Positions 1 to 12,343 of a DNA stretch of 64,000 bases are shown here, one piece after another (the first letter of the stretch is position 1; the number at the start of each line of letters is the position of its first letter). This DNA is from Diospyros lotus (taxonomy: Eukaryota > Streptophyta > Magnoliopsida > Ericales > Ebenaceae): assembly GCF_014633365.1 (NCBI RefSeq), contig NC_068349.1, positions 33,680,753-33,744,752 of the forward strand. Direction: 5' to 3'. A program made the position numbers and the translations under genes. Under the pieces are notes generated by a model. That model ran no database searches. It saw nothing but the letters and a program-made list of their open reading frames with translations, and was not told the DNA's origin.

Positions 1-3000
1 CGATAAGAGCATCGAGTTTGATCAAGTTGATCGAGAAAGCAACTGGTAATTCCTTCCTTCCTTCCTTCCTTCATTCATTCCATTGCTCTCCCCTCCTTTC
101 TTTTTAATCCCTTTCTTGTGAATTTTATGATTTTATTCTAATTAAAAAAAAATGGTGTCACAGTGTAAAATTTTTATTAATAACAACTTGGTAATTTGAC
201 ATTATGGGTCACCTACAAATATGGGGCATTAAAAGCAGTTGCGAGAGAGTCGTGACCCCCTAAGAAGTAAAGGGGAGGCAGGAAAATGTGCTTGGGACCT
301 CTATGTTCAGTGTTCCTGTTATACATATATATTTTGTAATTGTACATATATATAGTTTATTTTGGTAAGCTTTTTATATAATTTATTTTTATTTGCATGG
401 AGTGTACTGTACCTGCATAAGTTGACCAAAGGGGACAACAGATAACTATGACATTAATTGCGAATTTGTGTGACTAATGATTACAAATTAATTGCAAAAC
501 AGTAAATCATGATGTGGCAAAATGAAATAGAAATGCTTTCCTCTTTGGACCATGCAATAAGTGACCCATCTTTTCAACATCCAGATAATGATTAAAAGTT
601 TTAAATTAGGATGCATTTATGATTATTAAGTAATTAGGATATCTGATCGTTTAAGGAAAGTAAAATAAATATACATTATTTAAAAATAAAATAATATTAA
701 AAATTATGACGGATGACAAATGTCATTTTTATTGAAAAATGTGATATATGTAGAGAAAATAATGACATATAATTTTTTTAGCCTCCTCTAACGAGGAGAC
801 ACCATATAATTGATAATACCATCATCAGTCATAACTCCTAATATTATTCTTAAAAATAAGATATATTTATTATAGTATAAGCATTGTCCCTTTAAAATTA
901 TGAGTAACATTGTCCTTACCTATATATGTTAATTTTTTTTTTCTATTTTAAGCTTTAAATATATATATATATATGTTAGTTTTTGTTTTATATAAATAGA
1001 TTGAGAATCTTTATATTTTAGAAATTAGACTATAACACTATTGTTCAAACAGTAGTGTAGTAGGGTACATTTTTATCAAATTTATGTTAGAAAGGGTACC
1101 ACTAAGATTTTATAGAATCACTTGGATTTCTTAACTTTCGTCAACTAGACGAGAGATTAATAGGGTAAATTGCATAAATGATTTCTAAATTTTGTACTAA
1201 GATATAAAAATGTCATTGGACTTCAATTTATATATAGCTAAAAGGTCATTGAATTTCAATTTATTATACAATTGCATAATTATCGTCAATTGTTATAAAA
1301 AAAAAACTAATGAAATGCTGACATTTTTGTATTTTAATACAAAATTCAATGATTTTTTTGTACTTTAGTATAAAATTTAATGACCATTTATGTTGTTTAG
1401 CCGTCCATGTTATTGGCCACGTCAACAACATTCCGTTAACCTCTTTTATAATGACAATTGACATAGTTATGGAATTATATAGTAAATTGAACTTCAATGA
1501 TATTTTAACTATAAATTAAAGTTTAGTAACCAATTTATGCAATTTAGAGAGATTAGTATGATGATTAAGAATTTTCTCACCAAGTTTTCTTTCATTCTCC
1601 TACAGGGATGATCAAGTCATGCTAAGTGGGATAATACTTTACATAGGTGCCTCGACAATAGAGAAGGCGAAAAACCTTCCATGGTGGCGGATGGATGGCT
1701 TTATAATAACAATCTTGCTTCACGTCAGTGTGGTGGAGTTCATCTACTACTGGCTACATAGGGCGCTGCACCACCACTTCCTCTACTCTCGCTACCACTC
1801 GCACCACCACTCCTCCATTGTCACTGAGCCCATCACGTCGGTGATCCATCCATTTGCCGAGCACCTTGCTTACTTTTTTCTGTTCGCAATTCCACTGCTG
1901 ACAACGGTGCTAACAAAGACAGCGTCGGTGACTTCCTTTGTGTTCTATGTTACATTTATCGACTTCATGAACAATCTAGGGCATTGCAACTTCGAGCTCA
2001 TTCCTAAATGGCTCTTTTCTGCCTTTCCCCCTCTTAAGTACATCATTTACACACCCTCGTAAGTCCTTCTAACTTCAATCCATCATTTTCTATCCATTTT
2101 ACACTCTTTGTCTTGGATGAATAACTAACTAAATGGGAACTGCATGCAATCTACAAGATTCTAATCTTTTTTATATTAATTATATAGATGATCTATACCC
2201 TAATTAATGTGAATCTTGAACTGTTTAGATAATAAAATGCATGCAAGTATATAGCAAATGAATTGTGTCATCTTGCATTATGTGGGTTGTGTAAAAAACG
2301 ATCCAATTAGTTACCAAGTTGTGTCATTTTGTGTCGTGACCATAGTAAAAAGAGGCTAGCCTATATGGCTTGTGCCATGCTTGCTCGACCTATGTGGCAA
2401 AAACATAAAAAGGTCTAACTTGCACCTTGTTGTGTGGTAGGTTTCACTCTCTTCATCATACTCAATTTCGAACGAATTATGCCCTTTTCATGCCATTCTA
2501 TGATTACATCTATGGCACCATGGACAAGTCATCCGATACTTTATACGAAACGTCGATCAAACGACCCGAAGAATCACCAGATGTAGTTCACTTGACACAT
2601 CTAACAACACCAGAATCCATTTACCATCTCCGGCTTGGCTTCGCAAGGTTTGCCTCTAAGCCTTACACTTACGAGTGGTACTTGTGGTTAATGTGGCCTG
2701 TCACACTTTGGTCCGTGATGATTACTTGGATTTATGGTCGTACCTTCACTGTGGAGAGAAATGTGTTGCAAAATCTCAAGCTACAAACATGGGCAATTCC
2801 AAAGTATAGCATTCAAGTAAGTATATGACAATTTGAAGTTGACCATATTTTTCTCTTGAATCATTAATATTAGTGTGCCTAATTAATGATCAATCGGTTG
2901 CTCTTTTGCAGTACTTTCTTCAATGGCAAAGGGAGTCTATCAATAATATGATTGAGGATGCCATACTGGAAGCTGAGAGAAAAGGGGCTAAAGTGTTGAG

Positions 3001-3218
3001 CCTTGGCCTTTTAAATCAGGCATGCATGTTGTTATTATGCTTTCTTTTCGAGATAAGACGTATGGTAGATCGATCTTTGTGTTAAAGATATAAAAAAATT
3101 ACAATAGAATGGAAAATTAACCATAAGATATGACAAAATATATCCAAACATAAGTACAAATGGATCTTAATTGAAGTTATATTATAGTAAATCCCCAATC
3201 TGATGTTGATGACCTCTT

Positions 3219-3263
<45 letters not shown>

Positions 3264-4300
3264 CTTTGACATAATATTGTTGCAGGAAGATGAGCTCAAT
3301 AAGAATGGTGAGCTCTATATTAAAAGGTACCCACAACTCAAAGTAAAGGTGGTGGATGGAAGTAGTTTAGCTGTTGCTGTTGTCTTACATAGCATTCCAG
3401 TAGGAACCACCCAAGTGCTCCTCCGAGGCAACCCTTCCAAAGTTGCCTATTCCTTAGCCTTTGCCCTATGTCAAAGAGGCATCAAGGTACTAATCAATGT
3501 GACCCTAATAAAGACTTGCTATGTTATTGTTGTTGTTAAGTATTTCAACTTTTGATATATGATCTCCTGACGAATCCCACTTAATTGTGTCTAATTGTCA
3601 ATAAACCGAATTGTTTATGGAATATAAGATTGATCAAATCATTTTTTGTGTCCCAATAGGTGGCGACATTATATGAGAATGAGTATAACAAGCTCAAGTT
3701 GGCTATTGGTGCAGAGGCTGCAACCAATATAGTTCTTGCTAAGAGCTATGTCCATGATATAAAGGCAAGCTTAAATTTTCCAACCAATTTTTGCTTTATT
3801 TCTTAGTTAAAGTTGTGATTTTGTTACATTTACAATGAGATGATCATGCATTATCAACATTGTGTTGTAGACATGGTTAGTGGGGGATGGACTGAATAAA
3901 GAAGAACATATGAAGGCATCAAAGGGAACGTTGTTCATCCCATTCACTCAATTTCTTCCTCAAAAAATTCGGGGCGACTGCTTTTACCACAACACACCTG
4001 CAATGGTGACCCCTAAGAACTTAGAGAACGTAGACTCTTGTGAGGTAAGTAGTATATAATAGTTTAGAATCTATGTATTTCAATCCTTTCTTTTATCTAA
4101 ATTTCGTCTTTGTGGAGTAGAATTGGCTCCCAAGGAGGGTGATGAGTGCATGGCGAATTGCTGGGATACTACATGCGTTGGAAGGGTGGAATGTGCATGA
4201 ATGTGGCAACACCATGTTTAGCATTGAGAAAATTTGGGAAGCTAGTCTTCGGCATGGTTTTCACCCTGTTGTCGTTGCCTCGTCAACACAAAAGTCTTGA
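1..4300 (+). CDS. CER1: CER1-like aldehyde decarbonylase, 5' end outside window
   Basis: Alkane-forming enzyme of cuticular wax synthesis: CER1 with CER3 and cytochrome b5 converts very-long-chain acyl precursors to alkanes in the endoplasmic reticulum. Exons read as 1-45 (partial), 1606-2058, 2441-2816, 2912-3019, 3286-3486, 3660-3764, 3871-4044 and 4121-4300 (stop TGA). They join in one frame giving about 546 residues; Arabidopsis CER1 has about 625, so roughly 80 N-terminal residues lie upstream. Seen: the fatty-acid-hydroxylase histidine clusters HRALHHH and YHSHHH (exon 2) and FHSLHHTQFRTNY (exon 3), hydrophobic membrane stretches around them, then the C-terminal WAX2 domain including LCQRGIKV, KGTLFIPFTQFLP and GILHALEGWNVHECG. 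Introns 3020-3285 and 3765-3870 start with GC instead of GT. No stop or frameshift is seen, so the gene looks functional. CER3/WAX2 is less likely because the histidine clusters are intact. Confidence 0.93.
3219..3263. repeat. (TC)n(TA)n microsatellite in CER1 intron
   Basis: Compound dinucleotide repeat, TC units followed by TA units, just upstream of the acceptor at 3285 of a GC-AG intron. The pyrimidine run may serve as an extended polypyrimidine tract; that is inference. Confidence 0.9.
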
Positions 4301-5584
4301 AGATCACATTCATTTTCTTGTTTGCTTGCAGACATATATATGTATTAATTGCTGCATCTTGAATGTGTGAATGTGTTTCAAGTATTAGATTTGTGATTGT
4401 TCATCTTGCATGCCTTTTAGCATTCATGATTGGGTAGTAGATTGCTACTTAATTGAGTGAATGACTATGCTACTTTGCTATCTCCAGTCTTACATATAGT
4501 GATATTTGTAATATTGATCCTTAGTACCTATATGTGTGGAAATATGAATTCTATATATATATTTTGACTTTTCACATTAAAAATATTGAATTATTAACCA
4601 TCATTTTATCTAATTAGTGGTAAGTTTATAGAGAGTTGAGTGTATATGTGACTAACAATTGTCTAAAAGAGATAAAGAAAAACAATAAAATAACACACTA
4701 ACCTAATGCGATTAGAGAATTTGTTTATATTTACCAGCAAAACCTCCACACAAGATTTTATAGTGATACAAACACTTGGTAGAACGAAAAAGAATACGAT
4801 CTCTGAATTTTACTTCTATTTAAAAGAAAAAATGAAATAATCATAAATTTTACATGATATATATAGAGGAGACTTAGGTCAGATAGATAACCACCTAATT
4901 ATTTCTTATCTTAACTGCAAACTATTATTATCTCAATCCCTATTATTATCTAAAAAGAGTTAGATTTCTTTTAAAAATTACAAAAAAATGTGATCTCAAA
5001 TAAATATGGTTTATGATACGGACAATCTCCTAACAATTTAGAATAAGTTCATGAACAAACACCAATTTGATAAAAAAATGTTGATTGAAAAAGTATAGAA
5101 CATCAAAGCGTATATACAAAAACAATAAAGGTTAATGACAAAGTAACATCTTTTATCAAGTTGAAGGGAATCAACATGGACACTCTAGGGTTGAATTATC
5201 ACTTGCATAGGGGTTCTGGTAAGTCAAGGGCAAAGAGGGAGTTAAGGTAGCAAAGGTGATCTAGTCTAAAACTATTTCTTGGGAACCTTACCCCAAACTA
5301 TTTCACATGTTGCAGTCTGCACCTTGCACCCTGTTTTTCACCTTCAAGGAAAGTGTGCTTTCTTTGCAAATAAATCCTAACACACATTGATGCATGGAAG
5401 CATTTGATTCCCCTAAATATGAGAATCACCCTTAATCAGTCCAATGATCTTATTTATAATCACAAGAAATGCATATCTCAAGATTTAACCTAAACAAATG
5501 AACACAACTTTAGAGATCAACATTGAAGTTGTTACCAAATCATGGATATAGATAATGAAATCCATATCCTCCCCCACAATCTCA
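4301..5584. other. Intergenic, CER1 3' flank
   Basis: AT-rich DNA after the CER1 stop codon. It must hold the 3' UTR and poly(A) site but no single site can be chosen. No coding region or repeat boundary was recognised. Confidence 0.6.
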
Positions 5585-5783
5585 AAGATGAAAGATGTGC
5601 CCTCAGGGCATAGGTAGAGCCGTCAGATGAGCAATATGTTGATGTTAATCCAGTGGATTGCGAATTCGATTCTCGCCCTATGCAAGGGCCAAATGTCCAA
5701 CCTATGATTTACCTCCCCTAACGTAATCAAGGGTACGAACATCGAGGGTCGGAGAAAGGTGGTCATCCTAAGATGAAAGATGT
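5585..5783 (+). mobile_element. SINE (family 2) with 14-bp TSD
   Basis: The 14-bp duplication AAGATGAAAGATGT flanks the element exactly at 5585-5598 and 5770-5783. The body (about 171 bp) carries a tRNA-type pol III B-box-like motif ATTCGATTC near 5664 and an A-box-like stretch near its start, as expected of a tRNA-derived SINE. A diverged relative lies at 49267-49468, sharing the segment around CCTATGATTTACCTC. Element class is inferred from TSD plus pol III box; no family name is assigned. Confidence 0.72.
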
Positions 5784-6406
5784 ATATATGTCCATTGATG
5801 CGTAGCCAACATGGACTCTAAGTCAAAGCCATTATAAATGCCGTAGTAACAAAGGTAAAATTCATTTCGTACTCTTTTATATTGTAATACATACTCTTGA
5901 ATCCTAATTTTGGGACATCATGACTCTAGCTCATCATCCCCGTCTTCATCTATTATTATTTTATTAATTATCATAATCATAAATTATTTTATTTTTATTT
6001 AATAAATAAACATTTAAAAAAACAAAAAGAAAAAACTAAAAATGTGGGCAGGAACTACTCTTGTCGTCTCTCTCTCCCTCTCTCCCCCCCTCCTTCCCCA
6101 AATCCCCAAATATAACTCTAACTCACCCCTATCCCCCCCCCTCTCTCTATCTCTCTCTTTCTCTTGTGAACTACTCCCCTAACGACCCATCCGTCACCGC
6201 TGCCGCCGCCGCCTCCAGCTCGATCGAGCTCCGCCTCCGCTGCTGCCAGATCTGCCTTCGCCTTCTATCATAGCCGCTGCCTCCGCCTCTGGTCGCCACA
6301 GCTACCGCCGCCTCCAACTCTATCAGTCTTCGCCTCCACATTCGCCTCCGTCACTGCCAGATCCGCCTCAAAAGTATATGTATATATATTGTGTGTCTAT
6401 GTATTC
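5784..6406. other. Intergenic, pyrimidine-rich tract
   Basis: Contains a CT-rich run (about 6061-6170) followed by a GCC/CTC-rich stretch (6190-6360). A 70-codon open frame here is low-complexity Ser/Pro/Leu/Ala and has no recognisable domain, so it is not called as a gene. Confidence 0.6.
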
Positions 6407-9400
6407 TATAACACTCCACCTTACATAGGCTCGTCACTATAAGGGAATCTTCGAGAATCTTTCTTTCTTTAAGTCCATCACGCGCGGTGCCAAGAAAACA
6501 ATCTTCACATGCAGATAAAACACCGGACACATACGATGGCCTGCGCCTGCGGTAATTTCAAGAAAAATCTTCACATGTAGGTAGAATCCCGAGAACCCTA
6601 TCCTTACCCGTTTAACTAATCAAGACCAATAATCTTAAAAACTAAAGAGACATATTATAACGCAGCAGATACATTAATATCAAACACCGTGGTTCTTACA
6701 TAGTATCTCCACAACAAAAAATGTAATACAGTCTACCAAAAGATAACATCACCATCATACAACTGTTCATACATATACCAAAATAAATACTAATGCCTCC
6801 GAAGTGATACAACGACTAACAAACAAAGCACTATTGGCCCTCAATTGGCCATGTCATCGCCCTCGCAGCAGTCTTTGGCTGGAAAGTTGAATGTTCCAGG
6901 GGCATAACCCGAGTTAGATAATAAAACATCTAAGTGATGGCATGAAACAGTTTACTAAATACATGAAAAACATACGAGCATGGCATAAACAAACAACGAC
7001 AACATACAACACGTTTAACTTGAGAAATCTTCCTGACATAGTCAACTTCCCATGGAAAATCCATTCCACACTCCGTTGGGGTTGACCTTGCTACGACATA
7101 CTTAATCCTCGGGTGCTCTACCATGTCACTCGTTCACCTGGATTAACTTTATCCCATTCTCAAGTAGACCCCATCCCGTCCCCCATGGACATAACAACGA
7201 CACGAAAACCAATACTCTGATAATATGAAAAAAATCACACGCCATGTACTGACTCATTTATAAGTAAAAATAGTTGATGCAATAATCCACATGTTTAATA
7301 TGCATACGATCGATGCCATAAGTACATAAGTAAAACTCCTATGCATAACACCTCGAGTTCTAGAGGGTATAACCACTCACTTGAACTGGTTCAACCATAT
7401 GCAACCTAAGCTCGGGAGGGTAAAATCGCTCGCCTGAACTTACTACATGCACACCAAGACACTTCCAAGCAAGGGTAAGACTAGAATCAGACCACTCACC
7501 TGAATTCGATAAAAGCTAACTTTTGCTTCGTAATACGTGCTAAGCCTCAAAATACGCTCATACTCCACCTTGAGCCTAGAGGTGTCAAAAGGGCCGGGCT
7601 TTGGCCCGGCCCGTTACTGTTCATACTGGCCGGGCTGGGCCAAAAAAATTGGGCCCACGGCCCGGCCCGTGGCCCGTTCGGCCCTTATGGGCCAGTAAGG
7701 CCCTTACTCATTTTTTTTTTAATTTTGTTATTTTTTAGTAATTATTGATATTGGATACTAAAAATTTTAATTTCGCAATATATATAAATAATAACCATCA
7801 ATTAATTTATTTAAAATTTTTAAGTTAAATTTTTTATATATTTATATTATAAATAAACATTCTCCTTTTTATATGTACATTATTTTTCATATCAATTCAC
7901 AAGAAAAATTATAAGGCATATAGAATTTTGAAATATAAAATAATGAAATAATATTTAAAACTTAAGAATTAAGATAGAAAATATTTTTAAAAGAAACAAA
8001 TTAATTTTTATATATGTATTATTTTGATATTTATATATGTATATATTATATGTATTATTTTTAAAAAAATTATTTAAAAAAAAAGAAAAAAAAGAAAGGG
8101 CCGGGCCCACCGGGCCCAGCTCGCTAGGTCCTGTGGGCTAAGGGCCCGGCCCAGCCCTCTAGCCCACGGGCTGGCCCGGCCCCTTTGTAAGGGGGCCGTG
8201 GGCTGGGCCGGGCCCTATCAATGACAAAAGGGCCCGGGCCCGGCTCGTTTAAAAAGTCCGTGGGCCGACTCGGGCAGGACCAGGCTGGGCCGGGCCAGCC
8301 CTTTTGACACCTATACTTGAGCCTGAATGATCCCTTTATACTCCACCTTAAGCCTCAATGATCCCTCTATGCTTTAACGACATGCTTATCAAGGCTACTT
8401 TGTTGCAAAATCCAAGAAACTTTAAAGGTCAACCCAAATATTTTTGCACAAACCCCTTCTTCTCATTATTCTTGATTTTTTGAGAATTTTTGCAGAATTT
8501 TCTGGCCAGGGACGCTCCCTCACGCGCTAGTCATCTTCCCCGGCGCTGGTACACCGACGTTTCTGGATTCTTCTCCCACTTTGTTCCCCTTGTCTCATCA
8601 ATCACCATGGCATAATCATTTGCTCGAAAACATCACTAGACAGCCTTGATTTGGCCATTTACAGAGCCGGCCCCATCGACCGCCTTGCTTTCCGGTCAAG
8701 CCTCGAAACGGCTTAAAATGTACACCAAAATGCACCAAAAACTTCAGAAACGATCCTCAACTTATGGGGAGCAAAAGCCTCTTATCGATGATGTTCGATT
8801 CAAGCCAAAACACAAGCTATTTCTCTCCCATTTTCTTTTGAAACCCTCGGCCATACCCAGCTATTTATATAGCCAATTTCGAGCCTCTAAACACCAATGG
8901 CTGTCCAATCCAAGGTCTCTGTCACCATTAAGACCATTAAATGGCCTCACCCTGCCCGTTTCTAGCTGCAAACATCCCACAAAAAGATTTGATTTTTCGG
9001 CAACTCTCACGGTCGAAATCTGTCAAAATCGGCCACCCTAGTGGCCGATTCTCGTCCAAGGGTCAGCCATCATGGCCCTAGGCTTAGCCCTGGAGCCCCC
9101 ACGACCTCTCTAGTAGCTGCCCTCAGCCGAAATTGGCAATTGGAGGTGGCTGGCGGCCATGGCAGTGTTCACACTGCCAGGTTTTGCCAAATTACCTTTT
9201 TGCCCTCTAATTTTTGGAATTCCATCTTTGCCCTTTCCAAATAGCCCTTGAACTTTTCATTAATTCCTTTATTGCCTATAAGTTCCAAACTATTCATTTC
9301 CCTTAATAATTTCTAAAAAAATCATCAATTCAACCTCCCTTGGGCAGTTTACACAATCTGCACTTTTGCCCGGATGGCCCTAATCAAGTGTTTTTTATCT

Positions 9401-9597
9401 CCAACCTTCGCGAATCTCTTGATTTTGTCAAATACTACTTTTTTGGGCAATTTTACCTTCATTGACTCACTTTGACAGGGACTATTGCCTTTCGTTCATG
9501 TTTTGAATATTGCACATTGGCCTGAAACTTTGATAAATTCCATTTTGACCCCTCAATCTCCCAAAAATACCTTTGATTTTGAATACTGGGTATTACA
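6407..9597 (-). mobile_element. Solo-LTR-like element, copy 1 (minus), TSD TATTC
   Basis: Ends are TATAACACTCC and GGGTATTACA, imperfect inverted termini that match the TGTAACnCCC/GGGnGTTACA ends of two related copies at 22183 and 25894; 5-bp TSD TATTC at 6402-6406 and 9598-9602. Read on the minus strand, a TATA box (TATATAAATAG, complement of 8861-8871) lies about 730 bp from the start, as in an LTR promoter. The segment near 8510-8570 resembles 24010-24090 of copy 2. The open frame of 131 codons at 8646 has no recognisable domain. It is interrupted by a hAT MITE at 7577-8315; without it the copy is about 2.4 kb. No gag/pol is present, so solo LTR is preferred over a full element. Confidence 0.75.
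7577..8315. mobile_element. hAT-type MITE nested in LTR, 8-bp TSD
   Basis: Terminal inverted repeats begin TAGAGGTGTCAAAAGGG on the left and TATAGGTGTCAAAAGGG on the right (complement). The 8-bp duplication CTTGAGCC flanks it exactly at 7569-7576 and 8316-8323; 8-bp duplications are diagnostic of hAT transposons. About 120-220 bp at each end is very GC-rich (repeated GGGCCGGGC-like words) and self-complementary, while the middle (7700-8090) is extremely AT-rich. No transposase is encoded. Confidence 0.88.
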
Positions 9598-9602
9598 TAT
9601 TC

Positions 9603-10345
9603 TGTGTATGTATATTCTATGTGTATATATTCTGTGTGTATATATGTTAACAGTTGGACTTTGAGTTGTATGTGGTTCAGTTTTTTAATACACAAATTTT
9701 ACTACAAATATTATAAATAAAAGTCCAAATAACATCTCAAATATATATAATCACTATCAAAACTATCTCAGTCATCTATACTTAGTTTAGTTTCAGCAAT
9801 GGTGTGCATATCGTATGGCCATAAATCCACAAAATGGTAGTTTTCTTGAGTTTTTTTAGTGGTAGTTGGAGCGACAACACACGAGGGTACTGCGTCGAAT
9901 AAATCTATATCTATATGATTATATGGGAGATATTACATGAGGAAAGACTTTCAATGGGAGAGATTTTCTCCTCTATCCTGCTTCAACCTGATCCCATCTA
10001 TATATTGAGTATATATTCCAAATAATCATGAGAGCGAGTTGAGGCAGCACCTGATGTGGAAAAGGGGATGATGATATGGCCATTGCTTGTTCAAGTTAGA
10101 GGTCCACATGGTAGAATGTAGCAAACCAAATCAGTTATAGTAATTAAAAACCGGCAAGGTTGGAGAAAGCATATGTTCCATGTGCCTTTACATCCATTGC
10201 ATTTGCTACTAATTAGTTTGATTTTTCTTGTTCTAAGTCTCCTTTACACTATTTTAGCTAATTATATAATTTTATAAGTTGCATCTGTGAGTGATCTGGA
10301 GAGCTTAGATCTTGTCATCCTTCTATCTTACGTTGTTCCTTTCAG
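9603..10345. other. Intergenic, short TATTCTGTGTGTATA repeats
   Basis: Begins with a few imperfect copies of a TATTCTGTGTGTATA-like unit (about 9596-9645). The rest is unremarkable AT-rich DNA up to a splice-acceptor-like TTTCAG at 10345. Confidence 0.55.
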
Positions 10346-10991
10346 ATCACAATCAATAGGCCAGAGCGTAGAAATGCTTTTCGGCCACAAACAGTCAAGG
10401 AGCTTATGTAAGCATTAAATGATGCCAAAGATGATGGTTCTATTGGAGTGATCATTCTTACTGGAAAGGTAATTTCTCTGAATTCCATTTGATATTATAG
10501 TGAACAGTTACATAGCATAATTAGAGTTCATGTATTTTCTCTGGACTTGCTCATTTAAGAGTTGATTGTGTGATTGGCTCCTTGCTTAAAATAATCAGTT
10601 CATAAGCTTGCAGTCACCTATGTACGTACTGAGGGTAGTAGTAGGGTTTGTTTATATATCTGGTATATTTTATGATGCATCATTTGCAGCATTGCACAAT
10701 TATTTTATTTTGTCCACGGCCTTGTGTCACAAGAAATTCAAATAATCTTTTGGATGTTTTGATCACATAAAAGCATAAATCTTGAACGTCAAAAACCATT
10801 GACTGATTCATGAGCAAAAATAATAATGATGAAGAACATAGGTTTCTTTTTTATTTGGCAAACAATGTTTCCTTTGTATGCAATAATAGGACTTTCTCTT
10901 CTGTTGTAATGGTGTATACTGAGATTTACAGTACCCATGGGAATTTGCATATTCTTATTTTTACTATTGTAGGGGACCAAGGCATTTTGCA
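10346..10991 (+). pseudogene. Fragment of 1,4-dihydroxy-2-naphthoyl-CoA synthase (MenB)
   Basis: An exon at 10346-10468, bounded by TTTCAG and GGTAAT splice signals, encodes ITINRPERRNAFRPQTVKEL then M, a TAA stop at 10409-10411, then ALNDAKDDGSIGVIILTGK. This is the start of the crotonase domain typical of plant MenB/DHNA-CoA synthase (phylloquinone synthesis). A second acceptor and short exon start at 10973 and read GTKAFC, the expected continuation, after which similarity is lost (the usual SGGDQ oxyanion-hole stretch is absent). Because intron boundaries are retained, the copy came by DNA duplication rather than retroposition. The internal stop and missing rest mark it as a non-functional fragment. 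Confidence 0.8.
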
Positions 10992-11926
10992 TGTTCATTT
11001 GTCTTATAAATTTAATTATTTATTTTAAATAATTAAACCCACAAGGGAACAAGGCCATCACCATGAATGAGTAACTGGCAGCGTCACGATGCATGGTTGG
11101 ATTGCTATTTTGTTCATATATATATATATATATATTCTATTGGGAACATATAGATAAATATGTATCCTCATTGGGCTGTCCATTGGCTATACAATCACTA
11201 CATCAATAAGCATGGTGTAAGCTGCTAAGTAATTTGCATGCATGGAACATATAGATATAGATTTATAGATATATATATATATACAACAGACTTATGTTTG
11301 TGCGGACAAAGTTATTAACGTTGAGACAATTTTATTTATCATGTCATGCCACCCTCTATGCCTAATTCCACTAGAGGAAAGTCTGTTAACAGGCAATCCT
11401 AATGAGATTGGGTCTTTTACCTCTATCCATATTCTTATCCGTTACTAAATTTGTTGTTGGCAAGATGTAACAATAACTTTTTTTTTATAGAGCATATCAG
11501 CAACTTGTTCCTTATATGTTCTATTTTGGATTATCTATAAGTGTACACTAGAGAAGCTTTATAACTCTTGAAATACCGTGTTAATCTAGTTGTATCTTCT
11601 TGATTTTGTATTATGAATTGTTATGAATTGCATTTAAGTGATTGGTGGGTCCATTGTGGGCTTTGAGAATTTATTTGGGATAAATGATTTGCTTTAGTGA
11701 TGTCTAAATTTAAAAGGAATATTGGAATTCTACAAATTCAAAAATAAGTATGAAAAGTAAAGAAAAATCAGGCCTCAGATGTCAAGGGTAGTATGCATAC
11801 TTGTGTTTCTATTCTCATGTCAAAGTGTAAGAAAAAATTGGTAATATTTGATATTTTTTATTATTTTTATTTTACTTAATTATTTTTTAAGAAATAACAA
11901 TGTTTGCATGAACATCTTTTATTTCT
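10992..11926. other. Intergenic or unresolved transposon interior
   Basis: AT-rich, with a (TA)n tract near 11116. It may include the 5' part of the CACTA element that ends at 12981, but no matching 5' terminus could be found. Confidence 0.4.
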
Positions 11927-12343
11927 CTTGCAATCGAAGCAATTTGGTCGTCCATCCACACAGGCTGAGTTGTTCCTCGCGATACACAAAAAAAAAGACA
12001 GTTCGGGATTCGTTAATAGGAGGTTCGAGGATACTTATGTAAGTATACATTACTTGTGTTTTTTTATATTATTTTATTATGGTTAACTAATTTTTTGATA
12101 ATACAACTTATTTTATGTATTTATGATGCTTGCAGATTGACTTTCAGACGCCACAATAGGAGGCATCATCACACCATTTAAGGTTGGTTGCCACCGTCGT
12201 CGAGCTCATTGGTAGAACAAATTCAAGAAGCTATTAAGACAGCTACGGAATCCTTTCACGATCACCTGTCAGCCATTGAAGGTAGGTTGCCTCCCCCGCC
12301 ATCGTCTCCATCATCACCACCCCTAGATTCTTCGGATTATTAA
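11927..12343 (+). pseudogene. En/Spm-type transposase C-terminal remnant
   Basis: The frame starting near 11934 reads QFGRPSTQAELFLAIHKKKD, then GFVNRRFEDTY, matching the ELF.THKKKDG..VD..s...y pattern of plant Ptta/En/Spm transposase family proteins. A donor-like GTAAGT at 12040 and an acceptor at 12135 bound an intron. The following segment has an in-frame TAG, but in a shifted frame continues as LVEQIQEAIKTATESFHDHL and a Pro/Ser-rich tail ending in TAA at 12341-12343. The frame change shows decay. Confidence 0.6.

Noticed and set aside
8646..9041. 131-codon open frame on the plus strand
   Set aside because: Inside the LTR-like element copy 1 and antisense to its promoter; sequence is not recognisable as a protein family.
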